DNA of 64,000 nucleotides from Utricularia gibba (Eukaryota > Streptophyta > Magnoliopsida > Lamiales > Lentibulariaceae): NCBI GenBank assembly GCA_002189035.1, contig NEEC01000011.1:3038001-3102000 (forward strand), read 5' to 3'. Shown here piece after piece: positions 26,947 to 42,184 of the stretch. The notes below the pieces were generated by a model. That model was not told where the DNA came from, did not search any database, and saw only the letters and a list, made by a program, of their open reading frames with translations. The position numbers and the translations under genes were made by a program. The stretch's first letter is position 1; the number at the start of each line of letters is the position of its first letter.

Positions 26947-27599
26947 TCCCTCTGACGATCCCTGAAGCAGATGATTGATAAATTTCCTTGCCACTTTGAG
27001 CGCAGAAGACTCGACAACAGCTTTTGTCAAACTCTAGATTTCCTCATCTTCTTCCCCTTTCAAGAGGTTATGGTGACAGAGGTCCCTAAAAGCTCCTAGC
27101 TTTGAACAACCCGAAAGAAAGAATCGAGGATGCATCAAAGGCGCTATTCCTTTAATGTGGGCATGTTTTCTGATAGCAGAGGATGAAATAACTTCGCTGC
27201 AAGGCGAGCAAAAGCAAAGTGTGTCAATAGTTTCTTTACTGGCTTCCAAACTTGTCTCTGTATCAATAAGCCTGTGATCTGTGCTTGGTCCCAGGCTCAT
27301 CATCATGTACCCTTCTTCTCCCTCTTCAAAAGAAATGATTTTTATATGAAATAAGCAAAATCCGAAAAACAGACAAAATTGGAAAGAAAAGGGTACAAAG
27401 ATGATAAATGTGTAGTAAGCAAATACATGTTCCTGAGATTCGCAGTTCTTTGACTGGAGTTGAGTACCTGTGTCCTGGCTGCGATTTCCGTTCTTTGACA
27501 GTCTTTCTTCAGGATTCCTGCGTCAAAACCCAGTGTAGTTTTTATAATTTTTAATTTTTTCTGTTAAAATTTCCATTTCCAGCATCAAACGTTTCATCA
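26947..27599. other. Spacer between TBC gene and SEC23
   Basis: TBC 3' UTR followed by the SEC23 promoter and leader. A minus-strand open frame of about 90 codons (27034-27306) has no recognisable similarity, so I do not call it a gene. Confidence 0.45.
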
Positions 27600-32141
<4,542 letters not shown>

Positions 32142-32603
32142 TGGAGCGAATCGGATGCGGATTCAGAGATCAGTTTCGGGTTTTTGATGAGCAGGTAGAA
32201 GTGGAGATCCATCAAGGTTGATGTCTGTCGTTTGTCCAAGGGTGGGAAGTGTACAGACAACAAAGGAGATGACCGGAAGAGTTTGTGTCAAGATCATTGT
32301 TTTCTCTCTGCATGGTGAGATGTACCCACTTCCTATTGAATTGATTAGACACATGTTGTGCGATGCAGATGAATAAGATTTGCTTTTCAAACGAAGGGAT
32401 CATTCCATTTGCCTATGTGTGGTCACTAACCACCTCAGTGCCATTGCCAAGAGTCGAAGATCCATCAAAAATTGTGTTTCTTATGTGAAAGCAAAGGAAT
32501 TCTGACAAAATCCGAGAACCATGAAGCTGTACTGCTAACTTCAATCACACCCTCAGGCCAAGCAGAGGCAGTTTGCTTGCTGCCAGATGAGTGTGATGCT
32601 TCC
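32142..32603. other. Convergent 3' region between SEC23 and IPMS
   Basis: About 460 bases between two facing stop codons, holding both 3' UTRs. No separate gene or structure recognised. Confidence 0.5.
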
Positions 32604-35600
32604 TCAATGAGAAACAGGCAAGGCATTGGCTGCATCTGCATTCTCGGTTTTTGTGCGACTGGTGAAGCCTAGTAGCTTGTTCAGTGCTCCAACGTATGCT
32701 CGGACGCTGGAGATGACTATGTCCATCGAAGCACCGGATCCACTGGAGGGGGTGAACACAACATCATGCATCAATGCATCAAGGGGATGATTGCTCACAG
32801 GCAGTCATGAACTAGTTACATGTGTGGATGGGGTGCAGAGTTACAGACCTGAATGCACGGGCCATGGGCTGTCCGGTCAGTGCATGGGTTGTCATGACAC
32901 TGTTTTCTCCTCGAATTAGAACTCTTGTAGTTGCTATAGCATCAATGCCTTCAGTCACTGCATTCATTGAATACTCGACAAGGGTAACCGGCACCTGTGG
33001 ACGAAGGTAAATAACCATGGTTTTAATAGCAGCAGAAAGGTGCCGAAGGGACCAAAGAAGTGCTCTTACAAGATGATGCTACAGACCTGTACAATGAGGT
33101 CAACGGCTTTGTAGGCTGCATCAACAGGCCCTGTTCCAACTGAGCAAGACACATGCACATTACCATTTGCATCGATGAGCTTGACAGTTGCAGTTGAAAG
33201 GCCAAGAGTTCCACATGAAACCTGTCAAGTGGTAGTAAACTGGAATCGTAAGTATAGCAGCCACCTCTGAGCCTCCCAAAAAAAAAAAAAAGGACAGAAA
33301 CATGCCTGTACAGCTTCAACTTTCCAGAAATGAACAGGCTGGAAAACTTCATCGGAAACTAGAGCAATCAGGTCATCATCGGTGATAGTCTGGAAAACAG
33401 TAAAAGAAAATACATGATCTCAGCACACTGATACAGCGAATGATTCTCATACATAGAGCATCAGAAAAAAAAATGTCAATGCGACAAGTCTAGTGTTCTG
33501 TCATGGCCCAGTGTACCTTCTTGTTTCCGGCAACATCTTTGAAGCGTGAAAAGAGATCATCAAGTTCTTTTCCTTCAATATCATACCCAAGCTACAACCC
33601 CATTCATATATATCACAAGCAGAGGACGATAAATATTAGAAATAGTGTAGAGAAATGTATCAAGTTATCACATCAAGATAAAACCAAAACTTGCAAAAAT
33701 ACCTCCAACATCTTCGCTTTCAAAGCATGCCGCCCACTATATAAGCAAACCACAGGTTAAGATTCTCATACGTTGACCAACGGAACTACTCTGCAGAACA
33801 ATAAGATTTTTCCTACCTAAGTTTTCCAAGCACTATACCAGATTCATTGGAGCGTACAAGTCCAATATCTTCAGGAGAAATGATTTCATATGTAGTTTTA
33901 TTTTTAAGCATTCCATCCTGTATTAAAGTCAAAATACAGGAGTGATCATAAATAAACTGAAAGCATACAAAATACAGGATGAAACCAGAAAGAGAAACGC
34001 TATGAGAACAGGCTTGTCTATCAAAGAATTTTGAATAGAGTAAACGTATTGTCTCCAGTGCTTAAAAAGATGAAAGCATCAGAACAAACCTAATTCGCAA
34101 ATATGAAGGCGCCTGGCATGCAAAATCTGGATTAAATTTTTCAGTATTTTTTTTAATCTGTTTCCTAAATAGTAAGTAACTTTAGAGAGCAAAGAAACAA
34201 CCTATTCAGTATGTCAAAAACATGAAAATCAACCTGATGAATGCCACTTTCATGGGCAAAAGCATTAGCTCCAACAATGGCTTTGTGTGGCTGGACGTGC
34301 AGCCCAGTGTACTCTTCCACCTAAAAATGCCGCTCTGTAAGTGAAGATACTACAGACTAGCTCTTTGATGACTTCAAAAAGCACAAATATACCATCTTGC
34401 TAGCCATAACAATGTTTTCTGTGCTGATTCCTGTATATAGGCCATCTAGTGCCTGCGCTCCACGACATTTTATAGCCATCACAACCTGTAAAGCATCAAA
34501 CCGCCTCAACATCACCACTGCCTTGTTACAGATACAAGGTATCTGTAAATAAGAAGAACGAAACAGACCTCCTCAAGGGAGGCATTGCCAGCCCTTTCAC
34601 CAATACCATTAATGGTCACTTCTAATTGCCTAGCCCCAGATTGTACCCCCTGAACAAAAAAAGAAAAAAGAAAAAAGAACATAAGCACATTACTCATCAA
34701 ATAAGTTCATTTTCCACTATACAAAAATGAATGGCATACCGCCAGTGTATTAGCTGTGGCGAGCCCAAGGTCATTCTGACAATGTGTTGAAATTATCACA
34801 TTTTCTATCCCGGGAGTGTTGGCTTTTATATCTGCAATAAGCTTCCCGAATTCGAATTGTAGTAAATATCCAACTGTATCAGGAATGTTAAGGGTCGTGG
34901 CACCCGCTTTTATAACCTCCGCAAGAATTTTGTAGAGGAATTCCCTGTCCGATCTGCATGAAAAGGTAAACAAACGGTCAACATCGTGCAAAGTTGTAAA
35001 GAAAATCAAACACAAGCAAGTTCAACAGGCCTCCCAAGCAAAGAAGAAATTTCTGATAACCTTACCCTTGAGATCAGATTCAAGCAACACATATCATTCT
35101 TTCAAGTAGGTAGATGTCTAGTAGGCATTCTACAATGTATCATCTCTTCCCGATCTAAAAAAGGGAAATCAATATTGGAACTGTCAAGAGAGAATTGTCA
35201 CCTTCCAGCATCTTCAGGGCTAAACTCAACGTCATTGCATCCCAGACTCCGGGCATAAGCTACCATACTTCTTGCCTTGTCAATCACCTGATCCGGAGTC
35301 ATCTTCAGCTTAAAGTTCATATGAATCTCACTTGTCGCGATAAATGTATGAATTCTGGGCTTCTTGGCGGACTTCACCGCATCCCAAGCCCTATCAATAT
35401 CCCTTTTGTTGCACCTCGCCAAACCACATATAACCGGCACATGATCAGCTTCAACATTTCCAACCTCACTCGCGATCAGCTTAACTGCTTCGAAATCAGC
35501 TTCCGAGGCGGCAGGGAAACCTGCTTCAATAATATCCACACCGAGACGTGCGAGCTGCCGCGCAACATCCAGCTTCTCCTTGGTTGTCATGGTTGCACCC

Positions 35601-35830
35601 GGAGACTGCTCCCCGTCACGGAGTGTAGTATCGAATATCCGGACATACTTGGGGTCCGAAATGCGATTCGGAACATACTCCGGCCGGGTAACGGAGCAGC
35701 GCACGCGGACGTGGGCAGATGCATTCGAGTGATTGATGAAGTTGACGCGGAGGGGGACACGCCTCGCCGGGCATGCCGCCGCCGTCGGCTGTGAGATAAT
35801 CGACGAGGGCTTGCAAGCAAAGGAAGTCAT
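32604..35830 (-). CDS. IPMS: 2-isopropylmalate synthase, plastid
   Basis: Condenses 2-oxoisovalerate with acetyl-CoA, the first committed step of leucine synthesis, in plastids. Twelve exons (35830-35202, 34953-34740, 34649-34569, 34485-34393, 34320-34234, 33917-33817, 33736-33703, 33591-33517, 33389-33306, 33221-33087, 32994-32849, 32742-32604) give exactly 606 codons. A transit peptide precedes the catalytic barrel. [12 protein letters not shown] (67-78) holds the metal-binding Asp and catalytic Arg, and [12 protein letters not shown] carries the metal-binding His. The second signature is [15 protein letters not shown]. The C-terminal leucine-sensing domain is present ([30 protein letters not shown]), so this is an IPMS and not a methylthioalkylmalate synthase, which lacks it. 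ATG 35830 was chosen because upstream in-frame codons contain no other ATG. Intron 9 has a GC donor. Confidence 0.95.
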
Positions 35831-36419
35831 GGATGACGACGGCAGTTGCACTAATGTGTAAAAAAATCGTCTTTGACATTTAAGTAGACTTCGACCTACT
35901 CTCAATAAAACAACGACGCAAAAAGATTTTACTTTCTGTACCCCAAACCCGAATGGGTTTTCTTCTTTACAACAAAAGAAAGAGAAACAAGGAGTTGTTC
36001 TTCTTCATTTGGGACTTCTGTGTTATGATTGCTGTTAGTCGTGAAGGAGGATGAGCCTACTTGGCAGTTTGGACTCTCCTGCACTGATTCCGCTGAAAAG
36101 GTTAAATGACTGGTTTCCTCATCCTTGTTTTCCATTGTTTCCATTTGCTCCGCCCATATGCTTTTGCTGTCACGACCGAAAAAGTTTCTGGGTTCCGTTT
36201 TTGGAGTTTCGTAATGGGATATTGGGAAATTCAATAGAAGTGAGTTATTGGGAAAGGTGGGCGGTACAGTCTTACATTCCAATTTTCTAAAGATCTCATG
36301 ATTCTTTGGGAGTGATGTAATGAGTGAGTTCTGAGGAAAAAGAACATGGGGGATTGAGTTTTTTTTCTAAGGTTAGTATTATCTGCTACCTGTTTGATGG
36401 CATTGGTCTCTTACAGTAG
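35831..36419. promoter_or_regulatory. Divergent promoter region of IPMS and the PPR gene
   Basis: 590 bases between the IPMS and PPR start codons. A leader intron for the PPR gene may end at the acceptor ctcttacag immediately before its ATG (36409-36417). Short open frames on both strands have no recognisable content. Confidence 0.45.
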
Positions 36420-38618
36420 ATGCGTTTGCCTATTACTGCCACCAGCCTTCACGATTGTTGCCATAAGATCAAGGCGTTGGTATCCATTGGGAAATGCAGT
36501 GACGCGCTTTTGTCATGGAGAAAGCTGTCTGCAGTAGTAGGAGTTCAACAGGTAGATCATACAATTTTCTCTCATATTTTGAAGGCATGCTTGGGCTTGT
36601 CATGTCGATATGGAAGGTCTATCCATGCATATGCCCTCAAGAGAGAATATGAAGCATTCGCTTCTGTGTCAAATTCTCTGATAGACTTCTATGCTAAATC
36701 CGGTGAATTGGCCTATGCAAGTACCACTTTTTGGTGCATGAAGTCAAAAGATTCTGTTTCGTGGAATATAATTCTTCATGCATATCTTGATAAGGAATTG
36801 TTTGAGCCAGCATTGGATTTGTATATCCTCTGTAGGTGTGCCGGATTTGAACCCAATGTTTCTACTCTGGTTCTCATGCTTCAAGCAATTCGCAGTCTAA
36901 AGGCTTTCAAAGTTGCTCCAGCATTTCATGGCTACTTGATTCGAAGTGGGAATATGAATTTAAACTCAATACAAAATTCTCTATTAGCTACATATGCAGA
37001 CTTCAGCATGAATTGTTCTGAGACGCTCTTTGATGAAGTAAACGAAAAAGATGCGATTTCATGGACATTGATGATCAAATGCCACGTGAATTCTGGTAAG
37101 CCTGTTTCATCTTTAGAATTGTTCAAGAAGATGGTATCGGATGGTGAGATTGAGATTGATGGAAAAATGATGGTAAGTGTTATGAAGGGCTGCACTGTCC
37201 TGGGGAACATCATAATCGGGAAGTCAGTTCATGCCTTTGTGCTTATAAGAGCTTTGAGTTATGACTTATTTGTTGCCAACACTCTGCTTGATTTCTACTG
37301 TAAATGTGGAGATGTTGACTCTGCTGTCATGGCATTTAGTGAGATGCCTAAGAGGAATGCAGTATCCTGGAATTCTCTGCTGGCTGGATTTGTCCACAAT
37401 GAGAACTACACTGAAGCATTGGCGCTGTACTCTGCAATGGAAAAGTCAGGAGTTGACATTGATGAGATTACCCTTGTGAATCTACTTCAGATATTCAAGG
37501 TCTTTGGGCATCTGGTTCAATGCAAAACAATTCATTCTCGAGTGGTTTGCAGAGGCTTCGGGTTGAATGAAAGGGTCGTTAACTCCCTAATCGATGCTTA
37601 TGCCAAATGTGGTCAGATTGAACTTTCATGGCGATTATTTTTCCAGTTGGAAACACCAGATGTTGTAAGCTGGAGTACCATGATCTCTGGTTTCACTCAC
37701 TGTGGAATGCCAGGGGAAGCAGTTGCCCTTTATCAGGAGATGCAGTACTATGTGCAAAACCCAACCCATGCCACCCTGCTAAACCTTCTTCAGGCTTGTG
37801 CACTTTCTGCAGAAATCAGAAGATCGAAGTGGGCTCATGGGCATGCCATTCGGATGGGACTCACATCTGATGTTGTCATTGCTACTGCAATACTCAATAT
37901 GTACTCAAAATGCGGAGCAGTAGATGCATCCCAGAGGGTTTTTGATCATATCTCCGACAAAAATGTGGTGTCCTGGAGTGCAATGATCGCAGCATACGGA
38001 TTCAATGGCCTCCCACACGCTGCTCTCTCTCTGTTTTCAGCAATGGAAGCTGAGGGTATCCAACCAAATCCAGTAACAACTCTGTCAATACTGTCTGCAT
38101 GCTGTCACGGTGGATTAGTTCAAGAGGGACTCCGCATTCTCAAAGAGCAAGGAACTGCTACCTTCGAAGCTCCCCTGAAACCAGAACATTACTCTTGCTT
38201 GGTTGATATGCTGGCGAGATCCGGCAACCTTGATGATGCACTCAATCTCATAAAGTCAACTCCATGGATTGAGAAGTCAAGAGCCAGCGCCTGGGGTGCT
38301 TTGTTAAGTGCTAGCAGGAACTACGAGAGTCAAGAGTTTACATCCAGTGCCATCTCTCATGTTCTTGAACTAGAGCCAACGAGCTCAGCTGGTTATCTCC
38401 TGGCATCAAATTCGTACCTTGCCGGAGGATTGTGGGCTGATGCCTCAAGGATGAGATCCATGATGAAGGAAAGAGGTGCTGAGGTGGTCGTCGCATACAG
38501 TTTGATTCACGTGGATAACAAAACATTTACTTTTAACGCTGGCCACCCTTTGTACAAAGGCCTGTCTCCGGTTATCGAGCAGTTGCACTGCTGTATGCGG
38601 ATAGATGCTGCAGCATGA
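36420..38618 (+). CDS. PLS-class pentatricopeptide repeat protein with E/E+ tail
   Basis: A single exon of 732 residues. PPR proteins of this class bind organellar RNA and often specify C-to-U editing sites. Successive P, L and S repeats run from about residue 40 to 600, with typical motifs VSNSLIDFYAKSGELAYA, VSWNSLLAGFVHNENYTEAL, ERVVNSLIDAYAKCGQIELS, VVSWSTMISGFTHCGMPGEA and VVSWSAMIAAYGFNGLPHAA. The tail has E-domain features (HYSCLVDMLARSGNLDDA, SAWGALLSASR, LELEPTSSAGYLLASN) and an E+-like end but no DYW deaminase. An editing role would therefore need a partner deaminase. The N-terminus has no strong targeting signal, so I cannot say whether it goes to plastids or mitochondria. It resembles the Arabidopsis protein I remember as At2g17210. 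Absence of introns is typical. Confidence 0.93.
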   Translation: MRLPITATSLHDCCHKIKALVSIGKCSDALLSWRKLSAVVGVQQVDHTIFSHILKACLGLSCRYGRSIHAYALKREYEAFASVSNSLIDFYAKSGELAYASTTFWCMKSKDSVSWNIILHAYLDKELFEPALDLYILCRCAGFEPNVSTLVLMLQAIRSLKAFKVAPAFHGYLIRSGNMNLNSIQNSLLATYADFSMNCSETLFDEVNEKDAISWTLMIKCHVNSGKPVSSLELFKKMVSDGEIEIDGKMMVSVMKGCTVLGNIIIGKSVHAFVLIRALSYDLFVANTLLDFYCKCGDVDSAVMAFSEMPKRNAVSWNSLLAGFVHNENYTEALALYSAMEKSGVDIDEITLVNLLQIFKVFGHLVQCKTIHSRVVCRGFGLNERVVNSLIDAYAKCGQIELSWRLFFQLETPDVVSWSTMISGFTHCGMPGEAVALYQEMQYYVQNPTHATLLNLLQACALSAEIRRSKWAHGHAIRMGLTSDVVIATAILNMYSKCGAVDASQRVFDHISDKNVVSWSAMIAAYGFNGLPHAALSLFSAMEAEGIQPNPVTTLSILSACCHGGLVQEGLRILKEQGTATFEAPLKPEHYSCLVDMLARSGNLDDALNLIKSTPWIEKSRASAWGALLSASRNYESQEFTSSAISHVLELEPTSSAGYLLASNSYLAGGLWADASRMRSMMKERGAEVVVAYSLIHVDNKTFTFNAGHPLYKGLSPVIEQLHCCMRIDAAA

Positions 38619-39371
38619 GAACTAATGATTTCATAGAGCATGCCAATGAGCCGATCCAATCTCGCTGAGAGATTGACCCACTACAGGTGCAAATCTAAGC
38701 AAGCTTAAGCTGTCGTAGGTGGACCATTCTTGATTACTATCCTATCCATCCAGCAAATGCTTTTTTCCCCAGAAAAAGCATTCTGGGGAAACAAGCATGT
38801 GGTAGGTGAAAGATTTTGTTTTGATCCCTGGGATGAATGAAATGTCATCAAGTGAGAGAACTTAATGACTTTTCCTGCTCGCCAAGATTCTTGATGGCCA
38901 GGCCATTATTCAGGTATCTAATGATGCTTCATGATCTAATGTTTTCGGCACCTGACGAAGGAAAAGTATGTAGTATCTTGTGTATTTGGTTTAGCAGGAC
39001 AAGTCAAAGCTTGTGGGGTGGTTACGAACACGAAGAAGGCACCATCCCAGCATTGCCCACCCCTTCTCAGGCAGCTCGGATTCAAGTAGACATTATCTTG
39101 CAGCTCACTAATTCGGTTAACAAACAACCAGGCGCCCAGTTCACACCTTTCTTTTGGTCGCCAGTTGGCTCATTTTTTGTTGTAAGATCATTTGGGAGAG
39201 CCTGTTTTCCTGTTGTCACAAGAGTCGCATCTCAGGCATTGCTTACCCTCGAGATTTTTCCAAAGGTTGGATTTTTAACGTTACTTTTACAAAATGTTTC
39301 ACAATGAGGCATTGCTACTACATGAAATAACCAAGAAACACCATTGCCTGATGACCTGAACTTTCTTCCAC
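38619..39371. other. Convergent 3' region between PPR and B-box genes
   Basis: About 750 bases with two 3' UTRs. A plus-strand open frame (38837-39307) has no recognisable protein features. No repeat or RNA gene seen. Confidence 0.45.
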
Positions 39372-40315
39372 TCAGCCAAGATCAGGAACTGTGAACATGT
39401 CTTCTTCGTCATCCAGAATCTCGATTCTGGGCTTCTTGTGAACTGGATAATGCTTGGCCTGTCTGTAACTGCTTGTGCTCTGAGTGTGATACGCCCTCAG
39501 CTCGGGTACTTCGGCAGCAGCTACAGCCTTCTCAGGAACTTGTTCATTGAAGAAGTCAATGTCATTCAGCCACTCTAGCTCATTGAAATCAAACTGCCCC
39601 TGTTAAAAACAAGCAAATCGTTAGGCCGGGAAACGTTGGGGTTCCGATCATTCGAAGCAAGATGTGCGAACTGGGTGGCTACCTTTCCACAGGAATCATG
39701 GTCGGAGAGTTGCAGCAAATCATCAACAGCCCAAGACACAGCGGGGGCAAAAGAAGGCACTTGCCGCAGGGATGCTTCAGAGCTGCCACTCTGTTGCGGT
39801 ACCTGCGCTTTCGGAGGCTTCTGCTGCTGTTGGTTCTTTTCAGTGTCGTCGGAGCACCGGCTGCCGCCGTTGCTCAGAGCTACTCTGATTCCAGTAGCTA
39901 AAAACCTCTGATGCCCAGCTGCTCGCTGGTTAGCCGAGTGGATCGGCTCATCACAGTCCTTGCAAAACAGAGCTCTGTCCTCTACACAGAATATGAACGC
40001 TGTCTTCTCCTGCACAAGCAATCAGTAATCGGTCACAAACAAAAGCAGCCCAAATCATCTACAGCCAGGATCACCCCCAAAACGCTTGCCCCAAAAAGCG
40101 GAAATCTAAAAAACCGGGCAAGATTCAAGTACCTGGCAAATATCACAGCGTGGGAGATCATTGGAAAGGCTCTGAAGCAGCAGCCTCTGATGCTTGCTCG
40201 CAAGCTTGTTAGCCGCGTGAACCTCTACATCACATTTCCCGCATAATGCAGCCTCATCGGCACAGCAAATCACCGTCGCGGGCGCTTTCTCGCACACATC
40301 GCACTGAATCTTCAT
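39372..40315 (-). CDS. Double B-box zinc-finger transcriptional regulator (BBX24/BBX25 type)
   Basis: A light-signalling regulator of the STO/STH group. Three exons (40315-40133, 40009-39683, 39599-39372) give 245 residues. B-box 1 spans residues about 3-46 with Cys/His ligands in MKIQCDVCEKAPATVICCAD and ALCGKCDVEVHAANKLASKH. B-box 2 starts CDICQEKTAFIFCVEDRALF and has CKDCDEPIHSANQRAAGHQR. No CCT domain follows, which places it in the two-B-box, no-CCT class. The C-terminus contains KHYPVHKKPRIEILDDEED, similar to the VP motif of STO/STH proteins that binds COP1. The length matches BBX24 and BBX25 (about 240-250). Close paralogues such as BBX20-23 are less likely because of the tail. Promoter has paired TGGGCC/GGCCCA motifs. 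Confidence 0.92.
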
Positions 40316-40671
40316 CTCCCAGAAACCAAAAAGCAAAGGTCCCCAATACCCAAATCCCCCTTACCCAAATCAAAGCAAAGGAGAGCAATGGGTGGAGGGG
40401 AGGAGAGGGGGAGCAATGATTGACAAGGAAACAGTAGCCGCAATGGAGATAAGGATGTGAATTCCGGGAATCAAATGCAAGAACGCGATGGAGCCAACGA
40501 GGCGATGAGTAGGATCGTCGACTGTGTGGCTGAGGATTGGCGCATATGGAGCAGCAGCCTGTGCCTGTCCAGTCGTCTTCCTTTGCGTGGTCCAAAGCGT
40601 GTGAAATGGTCTCGTTGAATCATGACCGTTGGATCTTCTGACGGCATCGACGCGTATTTATTGCAAGTTGA

Positions 40672-40684
40672 TGGGCCGGGCCCA
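40672..40684. promoter_or_regulatory. Back-to-back site II-type motifs upstream of the B-box gene
   Basis: TGGGCC at 40672-40677 and GGCCCA at 40679-40684 form an imperfect palindrome about 360 bases upstream of the start codon. Such TGGGCY elements are commonly bound by TCP factors. Functional use here is inferred. Confidence 0.4.
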
Positions 40685-41032
40685 CATAGGAGTATTTTTG
40701 ACAATAAAACCATCTATATCCTCGTATTTAGAAAAAAGGAAAAATTGTACAAATTTTTAATAATATTTAATTAAATTACATAATTGATCTCCATAAACAC
40801 TATTTTAATCCCTGTTATTTGAAAACCATTTATAATTCCCCATGTTTGATTTCCTGGTTTTTTTGATTTGCTATGGTTTTGGGATTGCTCCTAATCTTTG
40901 GAAATGGGGAAGTTTCTGAAGGGTGACAACGTGATGTCCGTTTCAGTAAAATAAGTTTAGGTGAATTCCATATTAATTATGAATGCGGAATAGAATGAAA
41001 TTGAGTAGAATCATCATACATTTGTGTTTATG
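40685..41032. other. AT-rich spacer
   Basis: Between the B-box promoter and the TRIM element. No gene, repeat or RNA feature recognised. Confidence 0.4.
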
Positions 41033-41591
41033 CATGTGAAATGAAATTAAACTAGATTGTGAAGAACACGTGAAGCTCAAATACATAAGATACATGGATC
41101 ACATTAGAAAAGATTAGACACAATTAATTATTTGTGATCTGTAGTTTATTATATATTTGACTATTTCACTTTCATTTTCCGATGTGGGATTGTGTATTCT
41201 AACAACCGTCCTCAAGTCGAACTGGTCTTTTTGATCCGGTTAAGACTTGTTTTTTTTGTGTGATTGTAGATAGTGCTCGGGTTATAGGTAAATCTAATTT
41301 TTATCGTCTAATTCTAATAGGGTTCCTTGTTTTTTTTTTTTGTTTAATCGGATCTCAGAACAATATAAAACCCATCTTGACTACTCAAGCCATGCCGCGA
41401 GACAAACGTTCTGATACCATGTTGAAATTCAGGATTCGATGGGTCGGGTGAACGCACACATGACGACCAAATACATAAGAAACGTGTATCACAATATAAA
41501 AGATTAGGTCCAACCGATTTATGAACTATAATCTCTTATATACTAGACTATTCCATTTTTATTTTTCGATGTAAGATTATGTATTCTAACA
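41033..41591 (-). mobile_element. TRIM-type (terminal-repeat retrotransposon in miniature) element, decayed
   Basis: Two direct repeats of about 125-172 bases flank a ~215-base interior. On the minus strand each repeat begins TGTTAGAATACA: the first from 41591, the second from 41204. They share caaatacataaga, agattag and gatgt-gattgtgtattctaaca blocks. The first repeat ends in CA at 41420, directly followed by TGGTATCAGAAC (41419-41408), which differs by one base from TGGTATCAGAGC, the usual primer site for initiator-Met tRNA. A purine-rich stretch (GAGGACGG) lies just before the second repeat. The interior has no gag or pol coding, which defines TRIMs. The second repeat is diverged beyond about 41078, so the left end is approximate. 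Confidence 0.8.
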
Positions 41592-42184
41592 AATTACTTG
41601 TTTGGTTAGATCGTTATCGAGCAATTGTCCATGTATTGTGTAGTTGAAGTCACACACATGGGGCATGACCTTCTTCCCTGTTTCAATATCACACAAATAT
41701 GAGCATGGACTTGACTCTGTTCAGTGGTCAAGTATCCAAGTCCACCCCACGAGCCAGTCTTCACCAATGCAGGCGTATAATCAGGCCATTAACGATCTGG
41801 ACCAGTAGCTTCATCACCTCAAGGGGAATCAAATCATATGCATGTCTCACTCACTCGTGGAGGCAGAGTTGGCAAGGCTGCAGGCCAGGTAGCCATTGAA
41901 GCTTGGGCTGTCTCTGGTGTTATGGCCAAGAATTCGCAGTGCTGCAGCTCTGAAGCTCTCAAGACGGTGGCGCTTTGTAGCGTGGCGAGCTGCTGCAGCA
42001 GTTGGAAATGTTGTGAAACAATTTATCCAAATAAAAGAAGATAAGTATAAATGAATAAATGTGTGTTTTTGGAAGAAGCTTGGGTTTCTCCACGTTTCCC
42101 GAAAAGGGAGGAACTGATCTTGCTATAAGAACTCCACGTACCCGCCAGCCATTACTTCTTGATACTCAATCGGTGGAGTGCAGA
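41592..42184. other. ETFQO upstream region
   Basis: Promoter and leader of ETFQO. The segment 41700-42000 has higher G/C than its surroundings and minus-strand readings with few stops, but I could not identify a protein. An in-frame ATG at 42059 lies upstream of the ATG chosen for ETFQO. Confidence 0.4.

Noticed and set aside
27034-27306. Minus-strand frame of 90 codons
   Set aside because: No similarity I recognise, and it lies in the TBC 3' UTR and SEC23 promoter.
35929-36282. Minus-strand frame upstream of the PPR gene
   Set aside because: It begins at a TTG, has no domain and overlaps the divergent promoter.
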